Notes: a model not told the origin generated them from the letters alone. Counted from the first letter of the stretch, positions 43,901 through 54,675 are shown. The stretch is 64,000 bases of DNA from Cordylochernes scorpioides (GCA_030710605.1 CP092868.1:23748987-23812986), one strand, 5' to 3'. A program made the numbers and translations.

Positions 43901-44081
43901 ATTCAACCAAGTTCCTAAGTATTTGATGAAAACAATTTGAAATTTTAATATATATATATAGGGATTTCAAAATATGCTTTATCTTTATATCAAGTTGAGA
44001 TATATTTTTCCAAAATAATATTTAGTAGCTTACCATTTTTAATAAATGGGTGATTAAATACGATTAGTAAAAACTCACCAT
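37861..44081 (-). CDS. RpL36A: Ribosomal protein eL42 (RpL36A/L44), complete, four exons
   Basis: Exons 44081-44079, 43615-43507, 40085-40018 and 37998-37861 join to a 105-residue protein (the human protein has 106). It starts [17 protein letters not shown] and ends KRKGQMIQF. eL42 is a basic protein of the large ribosomal subunit near the E site. Family marks: [21 protein letters not shown] with paired Cys, and KRCKHFE. The first exon holds only the ATG, and the sequence before it is pyrimidine-rich (ctttttcttacttctac), like a 5' TOP start. Introns 1 and 2 carry H/ACA-like RNAs; intron 3 carries a satellite. Confidence 0.97.
38100..39990. repeat. Higher-order satellite in eL42 intron 3
   Basis: Eight or so large units of about 150-500 bp contain gtgtattttaatgaatggtc, agttaatttaccttcggtg and gaaacattgaggttagaaa. 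Within them a roughly 37-bp subunit (aaggttgcaatatgcaaaag plus gaacatacaatgt) is tandemly repeated up to nine times. It fills almost all of the intron. Confidence 0.9.
40018..40085 (-). CDS. RpL36A: eL42 exon 3
   Basis: Acceptor ag at 40087-40086, donor GTGAGT from 40017. Encodes [20 protein letters not shown] and two Lys, highly conserved in the family. Confidence 0.95.
40182..40317 (-). ncRNA. H/ACA-like snoRNA, copy 1 (eL42 intron 2)
   Basis: On the minus strand: 5' hairpin closed by CTTCC/GGAAG with apical CAATG/CATTG; H box AAAGTA; 3' hairpin with ACC-GCTGCT pairing AGTGGC-GGT and apical AGGTGC/GCACCT; ACA box three bases from the end. 136 nt, host strand, about 96 nt before the exon 3 acceptor. 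These RNAs guide pseudouridylation; the target is unknown. Confidence 0.75.
40736..40873 (-). ncRNA. H/ACA-like snoRNA, copy 2 (eL42 intron 2)
   Basis: Nearly identical to copy 1, with one extra base in the 3' apical loop and all stems kept. Arose through the local tandem duplication. Confidence 0.7.
41013..41135 (+). mobile_element. SINE family 1, 5'-truncated, inserted after the duplication
   Basis: gtcgaactgcttttcacatg to tgtactagggataagc plus A run; absent at the matching point of the first duplicate (about 40450). Confidence 0.8.
41519..41827 (-). mobile_element. SINE family 1, full length (reference copy)
   Basis: Minus strand: tRNA-like head with B-box gggttcgattcccgc, U-rich spacer, body ttgcaaaagtccaaccccac, tail ctagggataa and A run at 41519. 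The head lacks a proper anticodon stem, so it is not a tRNA gene. Confidence 0.9.
41845..41960 (+). mobile_element. SINE family 1, 3' fragment
   Basis: gactgcttttcacatgtgta to cgtgtactagagataagc; opposite orientation to the neighbouring full copy. Confidence 0.8.
42378..42690. repeat. Nested palindrome: foldback B inside a longer inverted repeat, with a LINE scrap
   Basis: Outer arms gctcttcactcaaacaac and gttgtttgagtgaagagc surround a family B foldback. A 67-bp LINE 3' end (42460-42526) inserted in its left arm with the 11-bp duplication aaaagacctaa (42449-42459 and 42527-42537). Confidence 0.8.
43507..43615 (-). CDS. RpL36A: eL42 exon 2
   Basis: Acceptor ag at 43617-43616, donor GTAAGT from 43506. 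Encodes [18 protein letters not shown] through KDSIYAQ plus one base. Confidence 0.95.
43700..43828 (-). ncRNA. H/ACA-like snoRNA, diverged paralogue (eL42 intron 1)
   Basis: On the minus strand: 5' hairpin CTTCC/GGAAG with CCAAA/TTTGG and GCAT/ATGC apical pairing; H box ATATCA; 3' hairpin CTCAT/ATGAG and CGCT/AGTG; ACA box three bases from the end (129 nt). Shares aaaagcacc, ggccgtcaa and cgctgggtgagg with copies 1 and 2, while the stems differ by compensatory changes. It lies 84 nt before the exon 2 acceptor. Confidence 0.75.
44079..44081 (-). CDS. RpL36A: eL42 exon 1 (ATG only)
   Basis: The initiator ATG is followed at once by donor GTGAGT (44078-44073). An ATG-only first exon matches the phase of exon 2, which begins with GTG for Val2. 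Confidence 0.9.
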
Positions 44082-44650
44082 TTCGTAGTAGAAGTAAGAA
44101 AAAGACAATTTGAAGGGATAGTCCTTTTGAAAATTTAATCTCAAAACAAATTCTATGAAGTGCAATTAAACCACAGAATAAAGATATTCAAAACTAAAGG
44201 GGTTTAATTCAAAAGCTAATTTTCAATTTTATCTTTATTATATATTTATGATAAACTTCAAATGAATACTTTAAAAATACTTTCTTATATATTAAAAGCT
44301 TCAGATAATTAAAAGGTATATATTGGATTGAATGCATTTATAAAGTGCAAAAATTTATTTATTTATTTGTTTGATTTTTATTTTATGTTATAGGCTTTGT
44401 GCACTTTTAAGACAACATTTTACACCATGATGACAATATTTTACACTTTAATACCAGGATTTTAATTTTTAATTGCTATTAAACGATTTTATTAGGAACT
44501 TGAAAAATTAAAATATTGATATTTTTCATTTTAATAGAAGCACTTAATTTTAATTGAAAATAGCCTAATTTAAATATTTTATATACGTTTTTATCAAGCA
44601 ATATAAATAATGCATTTAAGATTTCTCTCAAATAAAGTTAATTTCTTGGA
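44082..44650. other. AT-rich sequence upstream of eL42, promoter region expected
   Basis: The start region just above 44081 is pyrimidine-rich on the minus strand. Beyond that, no repeat family or gene recognised. Confidence 0.4.
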
Positions 44651-44654
44651 GTGA

Positions 44655-44850
44655 AAGAGTATAAAATTGAAATTTTACTGACACCAGATTACAAATTAAG
44701 AAAAAAAAAGGCATCTCCTGCTCTTGCAACTAAAAATTGCTGATGGTTTGCGTTATCTGTTGAAATAAATATCAACTAATCATCGATTTTTTATTATTCC
44801 AAAATTGGCTAATTCCTTATCATGACTAAACAAGAAAAGCTTGATTTTCC
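44655..44850. repeat. Family A fragment, diverged
   Basis: aaaaaggcatctcctgctct, then tgaaataaatatcaactaat; ribozyme part absent. Confidence 0.65.
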
Positions 44851-44859
44851 TCTATACCC

Positions 44860-45330
44860 TTGATTTCCCCACTTCAATATGCTACCTAAATTAACCTTTA
44901 TCCATTTTATTATAACTGTGTTTTTAATATATTGATACATAAATGAAATTTCCCATAGTTAGCAATTTCTTTAGAGTTCCTAATTAATTAAATATTTATT
45001 CAAGATCCATTTCATTCAGAAACTAATATTGTCAATCGAAAATTAATAAACATTTTCAAATTTGGATGATTTTATATTAACTATAACATTAGCTCCTAGA
45101 ACATAAACTGAGAAATTCTAGTATATCTAAACCAAATTGATAAATTGTGTGAAGTTTCATTCAACTTTTTTAAAAAAGGTATTTAAAACAATAGTCATGA
45201 AAATAGCTGAAGTTTAAGCTGGCAAGATCTATTAGCAACAATATAGGGAAAATCAATGCAAATTGAGCAGTGAAAAGTTATTTGAGATAAATCTCAAATG
45301 CACTAGTTTTCGAGATATTTACTCGATTTA
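44860..45330. other. AT-rich sequence, nothing recognised
   Basis: No open frame, inverted repeat or known family seen. Confidence 0.4.
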
Positions 45331-45334
45331 TTTT

Positions 45335-45530
45335 TTCAGGGCCATACAACCAGGGTAAAACAGAAAACAGCTGTTGGCCTCAGTGGGAACACAATGTTGA
45401 CTAGCGCCAGAATTCAAGCTCTCCCTATCCTTCTTAAGCCTTTGGTCCTAAAGGTCCCCTCCACAAGGCCTGAACTTTTATTTGGACGTCTTCGCCATGT
45501 AATACTGATAATAAATAAATAAATAAAATT
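45335..45530 (+). mobile_element. Probable LINE 3' end with (AATA)n tail
   Basis: GC-richer block ending gacgtcttcgccatgtaata and then aataaataaataaataaa. The tail is typical of RTE/CR1-like ends; no coding part remains. Confidence 0.5.
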
Positions 45531-45941
45531 TTGCACCTATCATCTTAAGTTATTACCAATTTTATTGTGAATAAGTATAGAATAAAATTTCTCCCCAAAT
45601 TTGGAGATATTTTTGAAATGTTCTTAAAATTTTTGATCAAAATGTAAATTGTCTGGCCACATACACATACACTCGACCTCATATTAAAAAAAATAATAAT
45701 TCAGCTTTAAAATAATAATTACAGTGGATATATCCCATACAATAAAACAAATGGATGGGTTAAACTGTTTATTTGTGGCATTTTAACAATACAGAAAGTC
45801 TTTAACCATCATAATAAAATTGATGGCTTTAATATCCCTTTTTAAACTAGAAATCAGTATCATACTGTAACCATTCATTTTATTTTAAGTAGTTTTTGAT
45901 TTATAATTAATGAAAATTTAATGATGTGATTATAATTTACT

Positions 45942-46648
45942 AGCGGATGTACCCGAGTAAAGGTTTAAAGGTTTGTCTAACGAACATTTGTTAAAACAAT
46001 TCGCTATAAACTTATAAAAAAAGATATATTTTGATAATTTTAAACTCGTAAATTTGAATCTCTCGATAAAGTGATCATTTTTTCCGGTCCCTGTGTGTCG
46101 TGTCATCCTGAATTTTGTCTTTCCTAATTTTCTACTTTACAAAATCATCGTTTTATCTAGTGAACATTTTCCCCCGTCCCTTGAAAAATACTCGATAAGT
46201 TGAATAAAATCATGGTCGTTTATGGAAGATGGACGAAGTTCCCCGATGTCATCTTGGGCAAGCCCCCGCGAGGCTTTTTTCTTGTCTACTTGGCACAGCT
46301 GTGTCACCAACTCTGCCCCACGCGCCAGGACCTCTTGACCCCTCTGATTGGTCGGTGGGTACTTGGACTGTCCATCCAGCCGGCGCCTGACGATTACATT
46401 CTCTCGACAGGGGGTGGGGAAGACCTAAGCCTATCTCCGTCGCAAGGTGGCGCTGCTTGCGAGTTAAAGCTACAAATCTGCAAATAACTCTAAGGATATT
46501 CAAGATATTCAAGAAATTATTTTTCGAAAACCTTTCCGGGGATATACCTAATAATATCCCAAAATTTCACGGCGATTGGATGTATGGTTTTTGAATCTAT
46601 AGAGTACACACAGACAGACAGACATTCATTTTTATATATATATATAGA
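45942..46648 (+). repeat. Interspersed repeat family E
   Basis: Starts actagcggatg...cccgagtaaagg, ends acagacagacagacattc and (TA)n GAT. Same family at 50161 and, inverted, around 55360-61912. Holds a GC-rich insert (46210-46450) with open frames I do not recognise. Confidence 0.7.
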
Positions 46649-46659
46649 TAATCACATAA

Positions 46660-47020
46660 TAATAATTAATTATTTATCATTTTGAACTGCTCATTTTGGT
46701 ATCATATAAACTCTGGTATCATTTGAGTTTGGGAAAAAAAATTTGTTGTGGTACATATTATTTTTCACACATACATTATAAAATTTTTAAATATTATATA
46801 TATTCTTATAATTTTAAGACAAAACATGAAATTTGAGAATTACACTAACATATTTCTAAAAACATTTTTAATTAAAGTATTGTCCTTTTTAATGATGCCC
46901 TTAATCAGTTAACTTCTCAGGAATTGAAAGATCCAAGATAAGAGCTTCCTTTTAGAGTATAAATTATGAAAAAAATAGGGAAATATATACCATTGTATTT
47001 ATCCCAAGGTAAAAAAAATG
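46660..47020. other. AT-rich sequence, nothing recognised
   Basis: No gene or repeat family identified. Confidence 0.4.
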
Positions 47021-47039
47021 TTTGGCATTGAAACCATCC

Positions 47040-47370
47040 TAAACTAGATGCTCTTGTGGTGTGTCGATTTATTAGTCCAGCAATGGCACAGAAAGTATTT
47101 CAAAGTTAGTGTTTTATTGGTATTACTTATTAGCTACATTTTCAGAGGAAGACAAAAAGGACAACACCCTAGAATGTCTATTCTGGTTCTCCCAGGCTTC
47201 CGCCAATATGCCGCGCAGCGGTGGTCATCTCCTATTTCATGGCGCCGCTTGTATGTTTGCTGACGGCTTGGTCTGTCATCCCAGCAGGCTGGAAGGAAGT
47301 CTTTTGGCTCCCACACTCTCTCTTTTGATTCTGTTAAAGTTCACAAATAATCCTGGTGGGTGTGGATCTT
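47040..47370. other. GC-richer block of unknown origin
   Basis: Short open frames on both strands, none with recognisable domains; a decayed transposon is likely. Confidence 0.35.
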
Positions 47371-47423
47371 GAGGAGTGTATTTCTATCATATATATGACA
47401 AGCTTATATAATGAATTTTAATA

Positions 47424-48254
47424 CAACAACAACAACAAAAAAGCCTTTATTTAGGGTCACTGACCCTATACAGGATTCACCAGAGGTATGCATAAGAACA
47501 AAGCAGTGAGACAAAGGAAATAACGATATATACAGAGTAAAAAGAAAAAAAAAACAAGAAAAGGAAAAAAAAATAATAATAAGAAAGAGGGAAGCAAGAA
47601 ATCAACACAAAAAGAGTAGCAGTAAGAAAGTGAGGAGTGAGTATCACTTGGCCTTCTTCTGAGATATGGACTTGTGGAAACCATAAAACGCCGTAGCAAT
47701 ATACTTATTCTGGGTCATATTGTCAATTATTGATGGAAGTGAAGCACAGAGTTGCCCAGTTTTGAGCATAGGGGTTCTTCTTTCTTCTTTCAGAGCAGAG
47801 CAATCAAAAATATAGTGAGTGATTTCATTTTTTAGTTTTGAATTACAGAAGGTACAAGTCGGGTCCTCACCGCAGAGCATCTTGGTGTGGTTTTCTCTAA
47901 AAAAACTTGAAAGTATTCTAACTTGTGCGAGTAGTCTTACAACCGGGAAAGGAAAATCCCCTAAAAGGTATCCCTCCGTCATGAAAGATATGTGAATGTC
48001 TTTGTAGTGAGAGTATAGCTTAGATTTATCCATTCTTGTGAGGCCGTTTTGTATAGATTGGTCTGCCGCTGTTTTTAAGAGCCCTGTAATCGCGCTCCTC
48101 AGCGTTTCAGGGTCATCACAGGAAACAAGTGCAGGGGATCCATTATTGTTAAGCAGATTGGTGAGCTTTTTAATGAAACCGATGCCCGAAGCATTAGACA
48201 GTTCCCGTGTTCTATTAAAACATATACGTGGCAATCTAATGAATTTTAATAAAT
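47424..48254 (-). mobile_element. LINE family 2 relative, 3' part with 196-residue frame
   Basis: The minus-strand frame 48234-47644 resembles the C-terminus of the 51412 ORF (SFMTEGYLLGDFPFPVVRLL; CTFCNSKLKNEITHYIFDC zinc knuckle). It ends gcctttatttag-like then (CAA)n. A different subfamily from 51289. Confidence 0.85.
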
Positions 48255-49020
48255 AATTTTAAAATTAAAGAGAGCGAGATAAACTTTTGTCTATTTTTAT
48301 TTATAAAAAAAGGGATGGAATGAACCTATTGTTCTGTACCACTGACTGGAAAATCTCCAAGGAGCTTCTTTAAAAATCTGTTTATGGGCCATTGAGAGCA
48401 GCCTTGCTGAGAGAGTTATGAAAAACCAAGGGGTGTGCACAATATTAACAACATTTTTCTTATGGTTCCATTTTATTTTATAGGTCAGTAGATCAGTCAG
48501 TAGATCCTGTTTAATCAATAGATTCATGATGTACTGCATAAACATTAAGGTAAGGGGAACAAAAGGGTAATTTGGGTACATAAGTGAGGTTCAGCCAAAT
48601 TCAGACAGGAATGCAAACTGAAGCCTCGAAAAAAGAGGAGTAGTCGGCTGGCTGCTTTCACAGAATTTGATTCAAGGTTCCAGATTAGAGAGTGCACACA
48701 TCCTTACCAAGAATGCAGATTTTTTTGGATAGGTTCTCGAGTTAGGATAACAGCAATATCTGGTACCCGCGCTGTTATGCTAGTATAATGCAATGCCATC
48801 TTTTGCAATCATTATATTTACCCTAATTAAAAAGTAGGGTTGTTATGATAAGAACAACTAAATAGAATTGTATAAACAAAAATAGTTTATTACAAGTAAT
48901 ATAAGGTGATTTCCTTCATCTGGGAGAAATTTAGTTGAAGTTTCGCTTTTTGATGTTATACTGTAGTGTACCAATCGCTGTAATATCTTATGAAGTTCAA
49001 TGTGAATATTCGAAACTATT
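48255..49020. other. No gene recognised
   Basis: A 94-codon minus-strand frame at 48297-48581 has no recognisable domain. The rest is AT-rich. Confidence 0.4.
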
Positions 49021-49021
49021 A

Positions 49022-49190
49022 TAGACGCGTAAGGGAGGGTTCACCACTGATGAGCCAGGCCCTCCCTTTAATTTTTCCATTCAGTAAGGGCAGTAGAAAT
49101 TGTTTAATTTTCAAAAGAATCATATGCGTTTTTAATAGTTTAAAATATTCATAACAGATGGCGCGCTGATGCATCACAATATAAGAGTTC
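49022..49190 (+). mobile_element. Family C element, 3' half
   Basis: GGGAGGG 49034-49040, ttcaccactgatgagccagg, CCCTCCC, then tttttccattcagtaaggg and aacagatggcgcgctgatgc. The upstream strands of the core are missing. Confidence 0.75.
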
Positions 49191-49564
49191 AATGTATGCA
49201 CGCCCTCAATATGTGTATAACTATTCTGGATGAAATTTTAACAGGACAAAGAGTTATGTTTGGAAGAGGCTTTTGTCACATTTTCAAACTGTCAAAATAA
49301 AAATTACCCAAATACTAGGCAAAAATACTTATTTTTTATTCCTAAAATGATTATGACAATATTTTTGTATCATGTTTGATGGTTGGAAGCTAAATTCTCT
49401 TGGGAATATTCACTAAAGCAGCCCACAAACGAAAAAATATATAAATATTTATATTAAAAATAAAAGAGGCATATCCTGACCTTGCTCACATGAGCATCTC
49501 TAATTAGCAGAGCGCCATTTAGTGGAACAAATATATATGTCATAATATATACTCTTCCAGGAAT

Positions 49565-49830
49565 AATAAAGCCAACCTACAGACAACCCAGAGAGAGATG
49601 GGATGTAAAGTCTGGTCACTTGAGACAGCAGCGACATTCCAAGGGGCGGCAACTGGGACCCGTCAACACCTTGGGACTTTTAAGACAGTTGGGGATTGTG
49701 TGCGACACGAACGGCGGTGGCAGGCCCGTCTCTCTCTCTCTTCTGGTTGTCTTGGGCCCTCTTTCAAATTCTGATGTCCTTATTTCTCGTCCCCACCACA
49801 TATTACCACATATATATACAGTATAAATTA
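49565..49830. other. GC-richer block of unknown origin
   Basis: An open frame on each strand over 49620-49850, no recognisable domain. Probably a transposon remnant. Confidence 0.35.
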
Positions 49831-50160
49831 ATTTTATATATGAGTCAATATTCATTCATATAAATTTTCATAAGAAACGATTTTCAGTTAAGAGTAGATG
49901 TTTGCTCGAAATTTTTAAAATCAAATATTCATTAGGGAAACTCACGGGGAAAAATCCTGATGAAGCTGGGTATATCCACTAGTTTTAAATAAAATAGAAT
50001 GATGGCATATTTAATTTATTATATATATAAATAATAAAATACTGTGTCAAGTTAAATAACATTTGTTACAATTATATATTTTGATTCTGCTTCGCCCAAG
50101 TTTTCCCTGAGAGTGAATGTTTACACAATTAATAATGTTTCAACAAATATTATTTATTAA

Positions 50161-50866
50161 CTAGCGGATGGCTTCGCCCGTTTTTTTTTTACCCGAGTAA
50201 AGGTTTGTCTAACGAACATTTGTTAAAACAATTCTCTATAAACTTAAAAAAAAAAGATATATTTTGATAATTTGAAACTCTTAAATTTGAATATCTCGAT
50301 AAAGTGAACATTTTTTCCGGTCCCTTGAAAAATACTCGATAAGTTGAATAAAATCAATATTAATTGGTTCCCTCGGTAATTGGAAGTTAAAGGAATAGTA
50401 TCATGCCTTGGAATTGTATCATTATTCTTGTCTCAAATAAATTGCCGTGTCATCTTGAATTTTGTCTTTCCTAATTTTCTACATTACAAAATCATCCTTT
50501 TACTATTCTCCCAATATATATATATATTGTAGATAAATGATAAAACTAACTTTGAATTGTGCGGAATTAATAGGTAGAAAATCTTACTTTTGATAAATAA
50601 TCTTTAAGATAATAAACTTAGTGATAATAAAACTTATAGATAAAAAACTTGTTATCATCGTCGCAATGGGGGCGCTGCTTGCGAGTTAAATCTACAAATC
50701 TGCAAATAACTCTAAGGATATTCAAGATATTCAAGAAATTATTTTTCAAAAACCTTCCCGGTGTAATAAAATCCCAAAATTTCACGGCGAATGGATGTAT
50801 GGTTTTTGAATCTATAGAGTACAGACAAACAGACAGACAGACATTCAATTTTATATATATAGATTA
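50161..50866 (+). repeat. Interspersed repeat family E
   Basis: actagcggatggcttcgccc to tatatatagat, with the tcgataagttgaataaaatc and ctcgataaagtgaacat blocks of the 45942 copy. Confidence 0.75.
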
Positions 50867-51009
50867 AGAAAAAGGCATCTCCTTATCATGCAACTGAAAG
50901 TTGCTAATGGCTTGCGCCATCTATCGGAATAAATATCAACTATTCTCGTTGATTTTTAATTATTCCAGAATTGGCCAAATACCCATTCTTGATTAATCAA
51001 GAAAAGCTA

Positions 51010-51051
51010 ACCACGGACGCGTTTCGGGCTGTTGGCCCTCATCAGCGTGGT
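51010..51051 (-). ncRNA. Hammerhead ribozyme, family A
   Basis: Minus strand: ACCACG, CTGATGA (51045-51039), GGGC CAACA GCCC, GAAA, ACGCGTC, CGTGGT. Identical core to the copy at 2827. Confidence 0.85.
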
Positions 51052-51288
51052 GCAAGCTGTACCTCAACGACCAAAAAAATTGGTCAATAAGGCATCCTGA
51101 AAAATCATGAAACGGGTATTTAAGGCCAGAATTGCGTGAGAACGCTACACAATGTGAAAAATTAGTACAAATGTAATATTGTACTGGGATAAGGTGCATA
51201 AATTAAGAAAAAGGCATCTCCTTATCGTGCAACTGAAAGTTGCTAATGGCTTGCGCCATCTATCTGGCCTTAAATACCCGTTTCATGA

Positions 51289-53239
51289 GTTGCTCAACAA
51301 TGGACAAAAACGATAATCCACCCAATATTTAAAAATGGAGATCCGGACAACCCGTCAAATTACAGAGGAATATCCCTGATTTCTAACCTATCGAAATTAT
51401 TTACATCTATCTTGAAGACAAGATTGAATGATTGGATGGAGAGAAAGTCAATTTTGGCAGAAAATCAGGCTGGTATTAGAAAAGGCTACTCTTGTCAGGA
51501 CCACATTTTCACGCTCGTATCATTAATTCAAATGACCCTTAGCCGTAGAAGGGGAAAGTTATATGCCTTCTTCATTGACCTAAGGAAGGCCTTTGATACT
51601 GTGCAGCACCATCTACTTTGGAAAAAATTAGCATTAAATGGTCTGAGCTGTCGATTTATTAAACTAATTAAGAACTATTATACCCAAATGACGGCAACAG
51701 TCAGATGGCGGGGTTCCTTCACGGAGGCTATCAAAATACAAGCGGGAGTATTGCAGGGGGAGCCGTTGTCACCTTATTTATTCATTCTCTTCCTAAACGA
51801 TCTGGTACCCCAATTCGATGAATCAGAATTGCCAGGCATAAATCTTGAGAATTATGGAACTATACACCTTTTACTGTATGCAGACGACATAGTGATCTTA
51901 GGAGAATCGAAAATAAATTTGCAATTGAAGATTAACTTACTTAAAAAGTACTTAGAAGAGAACTGCCTAACGTTAAACCAAAATAAATCTAAAATAATGG
52001 AGTTTAGAAACGGTGGAAGAACAGCTCGTTCCGAGACATGGTTTTGGGGTCAGCAACCCCTGACAATAGTAGCTAAGTATACATATCTGGGTTACCCTCT
52101 GACTACAAAAATCTCGACCCAATATGCTTCCCAATACTTTAGAAACAAAGCACTGAATGCAATTAATGCACTTTGGAGAATCCTTACAAAGGCGCGAATA
52201 AAGTCCTTTACCTCAGTGATGAAACTTCTTGACACTATTGTTCTTCCTACTTTACTATATGCGGCACCAATGTGGGCAATTAACCAGCTGAAGACAGTCA
52301 ATAATACCCAAGATGCATTTCTTCGTCGTCTCTTAGACTTACCAAACTTCACACCAGGATATGTCCTCAGAAGAGAATGTGGAAGAATATCAACTGAACT
52401 TAATGCTCTAAAACTCACATTAAAGTTTTGGGTCAGGATTTTAAAAATGGAGACGAGCAGATTACCACATGCTTGCTTAAACTATCTCTGGAAAGTCACA
52501 GCGAAAAAGGAAATAGAAAACAGTTTTACTCAAAATTTAATAAAAATTCTAGACTCTAAGGGATATTCCTTTCTTAAGGGCTGCGAAGACTACTTAGCCA
52601 TACAGAAAGAATTGCCAGGCATAATTAGAACTACCACAGACCAACTAATTCAAAACGATCAGATGAAAATCACTGATTCAACCCACTTTGCTCACTACAA
52701 ATTTTTGAGTGAATCATTCATGACAGAGGAGTACCTACGATTAAATATCTCGCTTCCCAACAAAAGACTAGTTGCACAACATAGAGTTTTATGGCAATTT
52801 TTCAGGGAAGAAAGAAAAGACTTCTGGAAAGAAAATGGCCGGAACTGTTTACTTTGTAAGGATCTCATGGATGATAATTTGGTTCACTATTTCTTCCAAT
52901 GCCCTCTCTTAACAGAAAAACGTACTGAAATTTTTCCAAGCCCTACCTCTGGTCAATTTAGATACCATCGCATATGTCAACTTCTCTCTTCAGCTCTGAA
53001 TGATGAATTACTGATTGTTAGATACTTTAAGTTCTGCACAGAAGCTGGGCGCATGAGAAAGAATGCAGGGCAAAGGATACCGGAGGATGAACTATCTGTA
53101 AATAGGTAACTGAATGTGAGACAAACCTTATTTTGTTGTAAATGTTTCCTCTTCCCTCTCCTCTTGTTGACGTGTAAATACGGCGAATCCTGTATGGGGC
53201 GGAATGCCCTAAATAAAGGCTTTTGTTGTTGTTGTTGTA
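51289..53239 (+). mobile_element. LINE family 2, 5'-truncated, with 14-bp target duplication
   Basis: Flanked by tacccgtttcatga (51275-51288 and 53240-53253). Starts inside the RT domain and ends aaataaaggc then (TTG)n. The frame from about 51310 to 53109 is uninterrupted, so insertion is recent. Confidence 0.93.
51412..53109 (+). CDS. LINE family 2 reverse transcriptase, C-terminal part of ORF2
   Basis: 565 residues from the first Met (the frame opens upstream near 51310 with NYRGISLISNLSK). RT motifs: LAENQAGIRKGYS, AFFIDLRKAFDTVQH, GVLQGEPLSPYLF and YADDIVIL with the catalytic Asp pair. A C-terminal CLLCKD...HYFFQC zinc knuckle follows. The endonuclease domain is missing through 5' truncation, so the copy cannot move itself; the given Met is not a natural start. 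Confidence 0.9.
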   Translation: MKTRLNDWMERKSILAENQAGIRKGYSCQDHIFTLVSLIQMTLSRRRGKLYAFFIDLRKAFDTVQHHLLWKKLALNGLSCRFIKLIKNYYTQMTATVRWRGSFTEAIKIQAGVLQGEPLSPYLFILFLNDLVPQFDESELPGINLENYGTIHLLLYADDIVILGESKINLQLKINLLKKYLEENCLTLNQNKSKIMEFRNGGRTARSETWFWGQQPLTIVAKYTYLGYPLTTKISTQYASQYFRNKALNAINALWRILTKARIKSFTSVMKLLDTIVLPTLLYAAPMWAINQLKTVNNTQDAFLRRLLDLPNFTPGYVLRRECGRISTELNALKLTLKFWVRILKMETSRLPHACLNYLWKVTAKKEIENSFTQNLIKILDSKGYSFLKGCEDYLAIQKELPGIIRTTTDQLIQNDQMKITDSTHFAHYKFLSESFMTEEYLRLNISLPNKRLVAQHRVLWQFFREERKDFWKENGRNCLLCKDLMDDNLVHYFFQCPLLTEKRTEIFPSPTSGQFRYHRICQLLSSALNDELLIVRYFKFCTEAGRMRKNAGQRIPEDELSVNR

Positions 53240-53306
53240 TACCCGTTTCATGATTTTTCAGGATGCCTTAATGACCAATTTTTTTGGTCGTTGAGGTACA
53301 GCTTGC

Positions 53307-53348
53307 ACCACGCTGATGAGGGCCAACAGCCCGAAACGCGTCCGTGGT
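53307..53348 (+). ncRNA. Hammerhead ribozyme, family A
   Basis: ACCACG, CTGATGA 53313-53319, stem II GGGC/GCCC, GAAA, ACGCGTC, CGTGGT; identical to 2827. Confidence 0.85.
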
Positions 53349-53544
53349 TAGCTTTTCTTGATTAATCAAGAATGGGTATTTGGCCAATTCTGGAATAATT
53401 AAAAATCAACGAGAATAGTTGATATTTATTCCGATAGATGGCGCAAGCCATTAGCAACTTTCAGTTGCACGATAAGGAGATGCCTTTTTCTTAATTTATG
53501 CACCTTATCCCAGTACAATATTACATTTGTACTAATTTTTCATA

Positions 53545-54095
53545 TATATATATATCCCTATATATAGTCACGACCGTCTTTCCTCATCGGCCTCAGTCAC
53601 GGATGCGCGCGCATCATCATTATGATCATTATCATTATCTAATGATAATAATAATAATAATTATTAGTATATTATTATTATTATCCCTATATATAGTAAC
53701 GACCGTCTTTCCTCATCGGCCTCAATCACGGATGCGCGCGCATCATCATTATGATCATTATCTTCTATAGAAGCTTCTATCTTTATAATTATGTATATTT
53801 ACAAAAAGTCAATTCGCTCGCGCCTCTAGCGGTGAAAATGAGGGGTAATACCAGCTGACCTAATGTACATGTAAAGTTTGGAGCGGGACGTTTCACAAGA
53901 GTGACATCCACGGCTCCAATTTATAATTGTAACAAATAGTATTTGAATAAAAACATTCAAACGGGTAAAACACGGGCGTTGTTAATATATAGTCACGACC
54001 GTCTTTCCTCAATTCCTCATCGCTGTCACGGATGCGCGCGCATCATCATTATGATCATTATCATTATCTAATGATAATAATAATAATAATTATTA

Positions 54096-54126
<31 letters not shown>

Positions 54127-54165
54127 ATATAGTCACGACCGTCTTTCCTCAATTCCTCAATTCCT
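53545..54165. repeat. Repeated tagtcacgaccgtctttcc block with ATT microsatellites
   Basis: The block occurs four times, each followed by cacggatgcgcgcgca. Three copies continue into catcatcattatgatc and runs of ATA/ATT. Between copies lies ggagcgggacgtttcacaag, also at 54541. Confidence 0.75.
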
Positions 54166-54411
54166 CATCGGCCGCTGTCACGGATGCGCGCGCACAGGGA
54201 GGTCACGTGCTCGCCGGCAGCCAACGGGCGCGCGCCGCCGGCATTACGTCATAGATTATAAACACAAGGTAATAAGGCCAAATAAAAAAATAGTGTGTGA
54301 TAAGGCACAATTTGGATTATCTACTTATATAATTGCCTTATTCTGTCTGTGTGAAGTTCACTGTGTGAAGTTCACGGATAGATTTTGGTCAGAATGGATA
54401 AAATAAAAAAA

Positions 54412-54486
54412 GTGTCAAGGGATGGGAATCGAACCCACGACCTTCCGCTTACCGGGCAGATGCCATGACCACTAGGCTACCCTGGA
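54412..54486 (-). ncRNA. tRNA-like cloverleaf, Thr(GGT)-like, probably a SINE head or pseudogene
   Basis: Minus strand: acceptor stem pairs 6 of 7, D stem GCC/GGC, anticodon stem 5 pairs with loop CCGGTAA, T arm GTGGG-TTCGATT-CCCAT. Base 33 is C instead of the invariant U, and there is no T-run terminator. Confidence 0.55.
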
Positions 54487-54519
54487 CATATTTTTCCGTT
54501 CACATTTTTATTTTTATAT

Positions 54520-54675
54520 TTTCAAGACACACACAGTTTGGGGCGGGACGTTTCACAAGAGAGACATCCACGGCGCCAATTTATAATTGTAACGAATAGT
54601 ATTTTAATTAAAACATTTTTAAAATATATACGCACTCGGGTAAAACCCGGGCGTTGCCCGGGCCATTCGTCTAGT
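54520..54675. repeat. Interspersed repeat end with cccgggcgttgcccgggcc
   Basis: Reverse complement relative of 3478-3560 (gacccgggcaacgcccgtg; gcgccaatttataattg); class not determined. Confidence 0.6.

Larger units (their letters stand above)
50867..53530. mobile_element. Pair of inverted family A hammerhead elements, with a LINE inserted in one
   Basis: A minus-oriented copy (50867-51260) faces a plus-oriented copy (about 51260-53530). The LINE at 51289-53239 splits the second. Both carry the same hammerhead. Confidence 0.8.

Noticed and set aside
46200..46512. 95- and 87-residue open frames on opposite strands
   Set aside because: Lie in a GC-rich insert of repeat family E; no recognisable domain on either strand.
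53498..54406. Open frames rich in Ile, Leu and His
   Set aside because: They come from ATT microsatellites and the repeated cacggatgcgcgcgca block.
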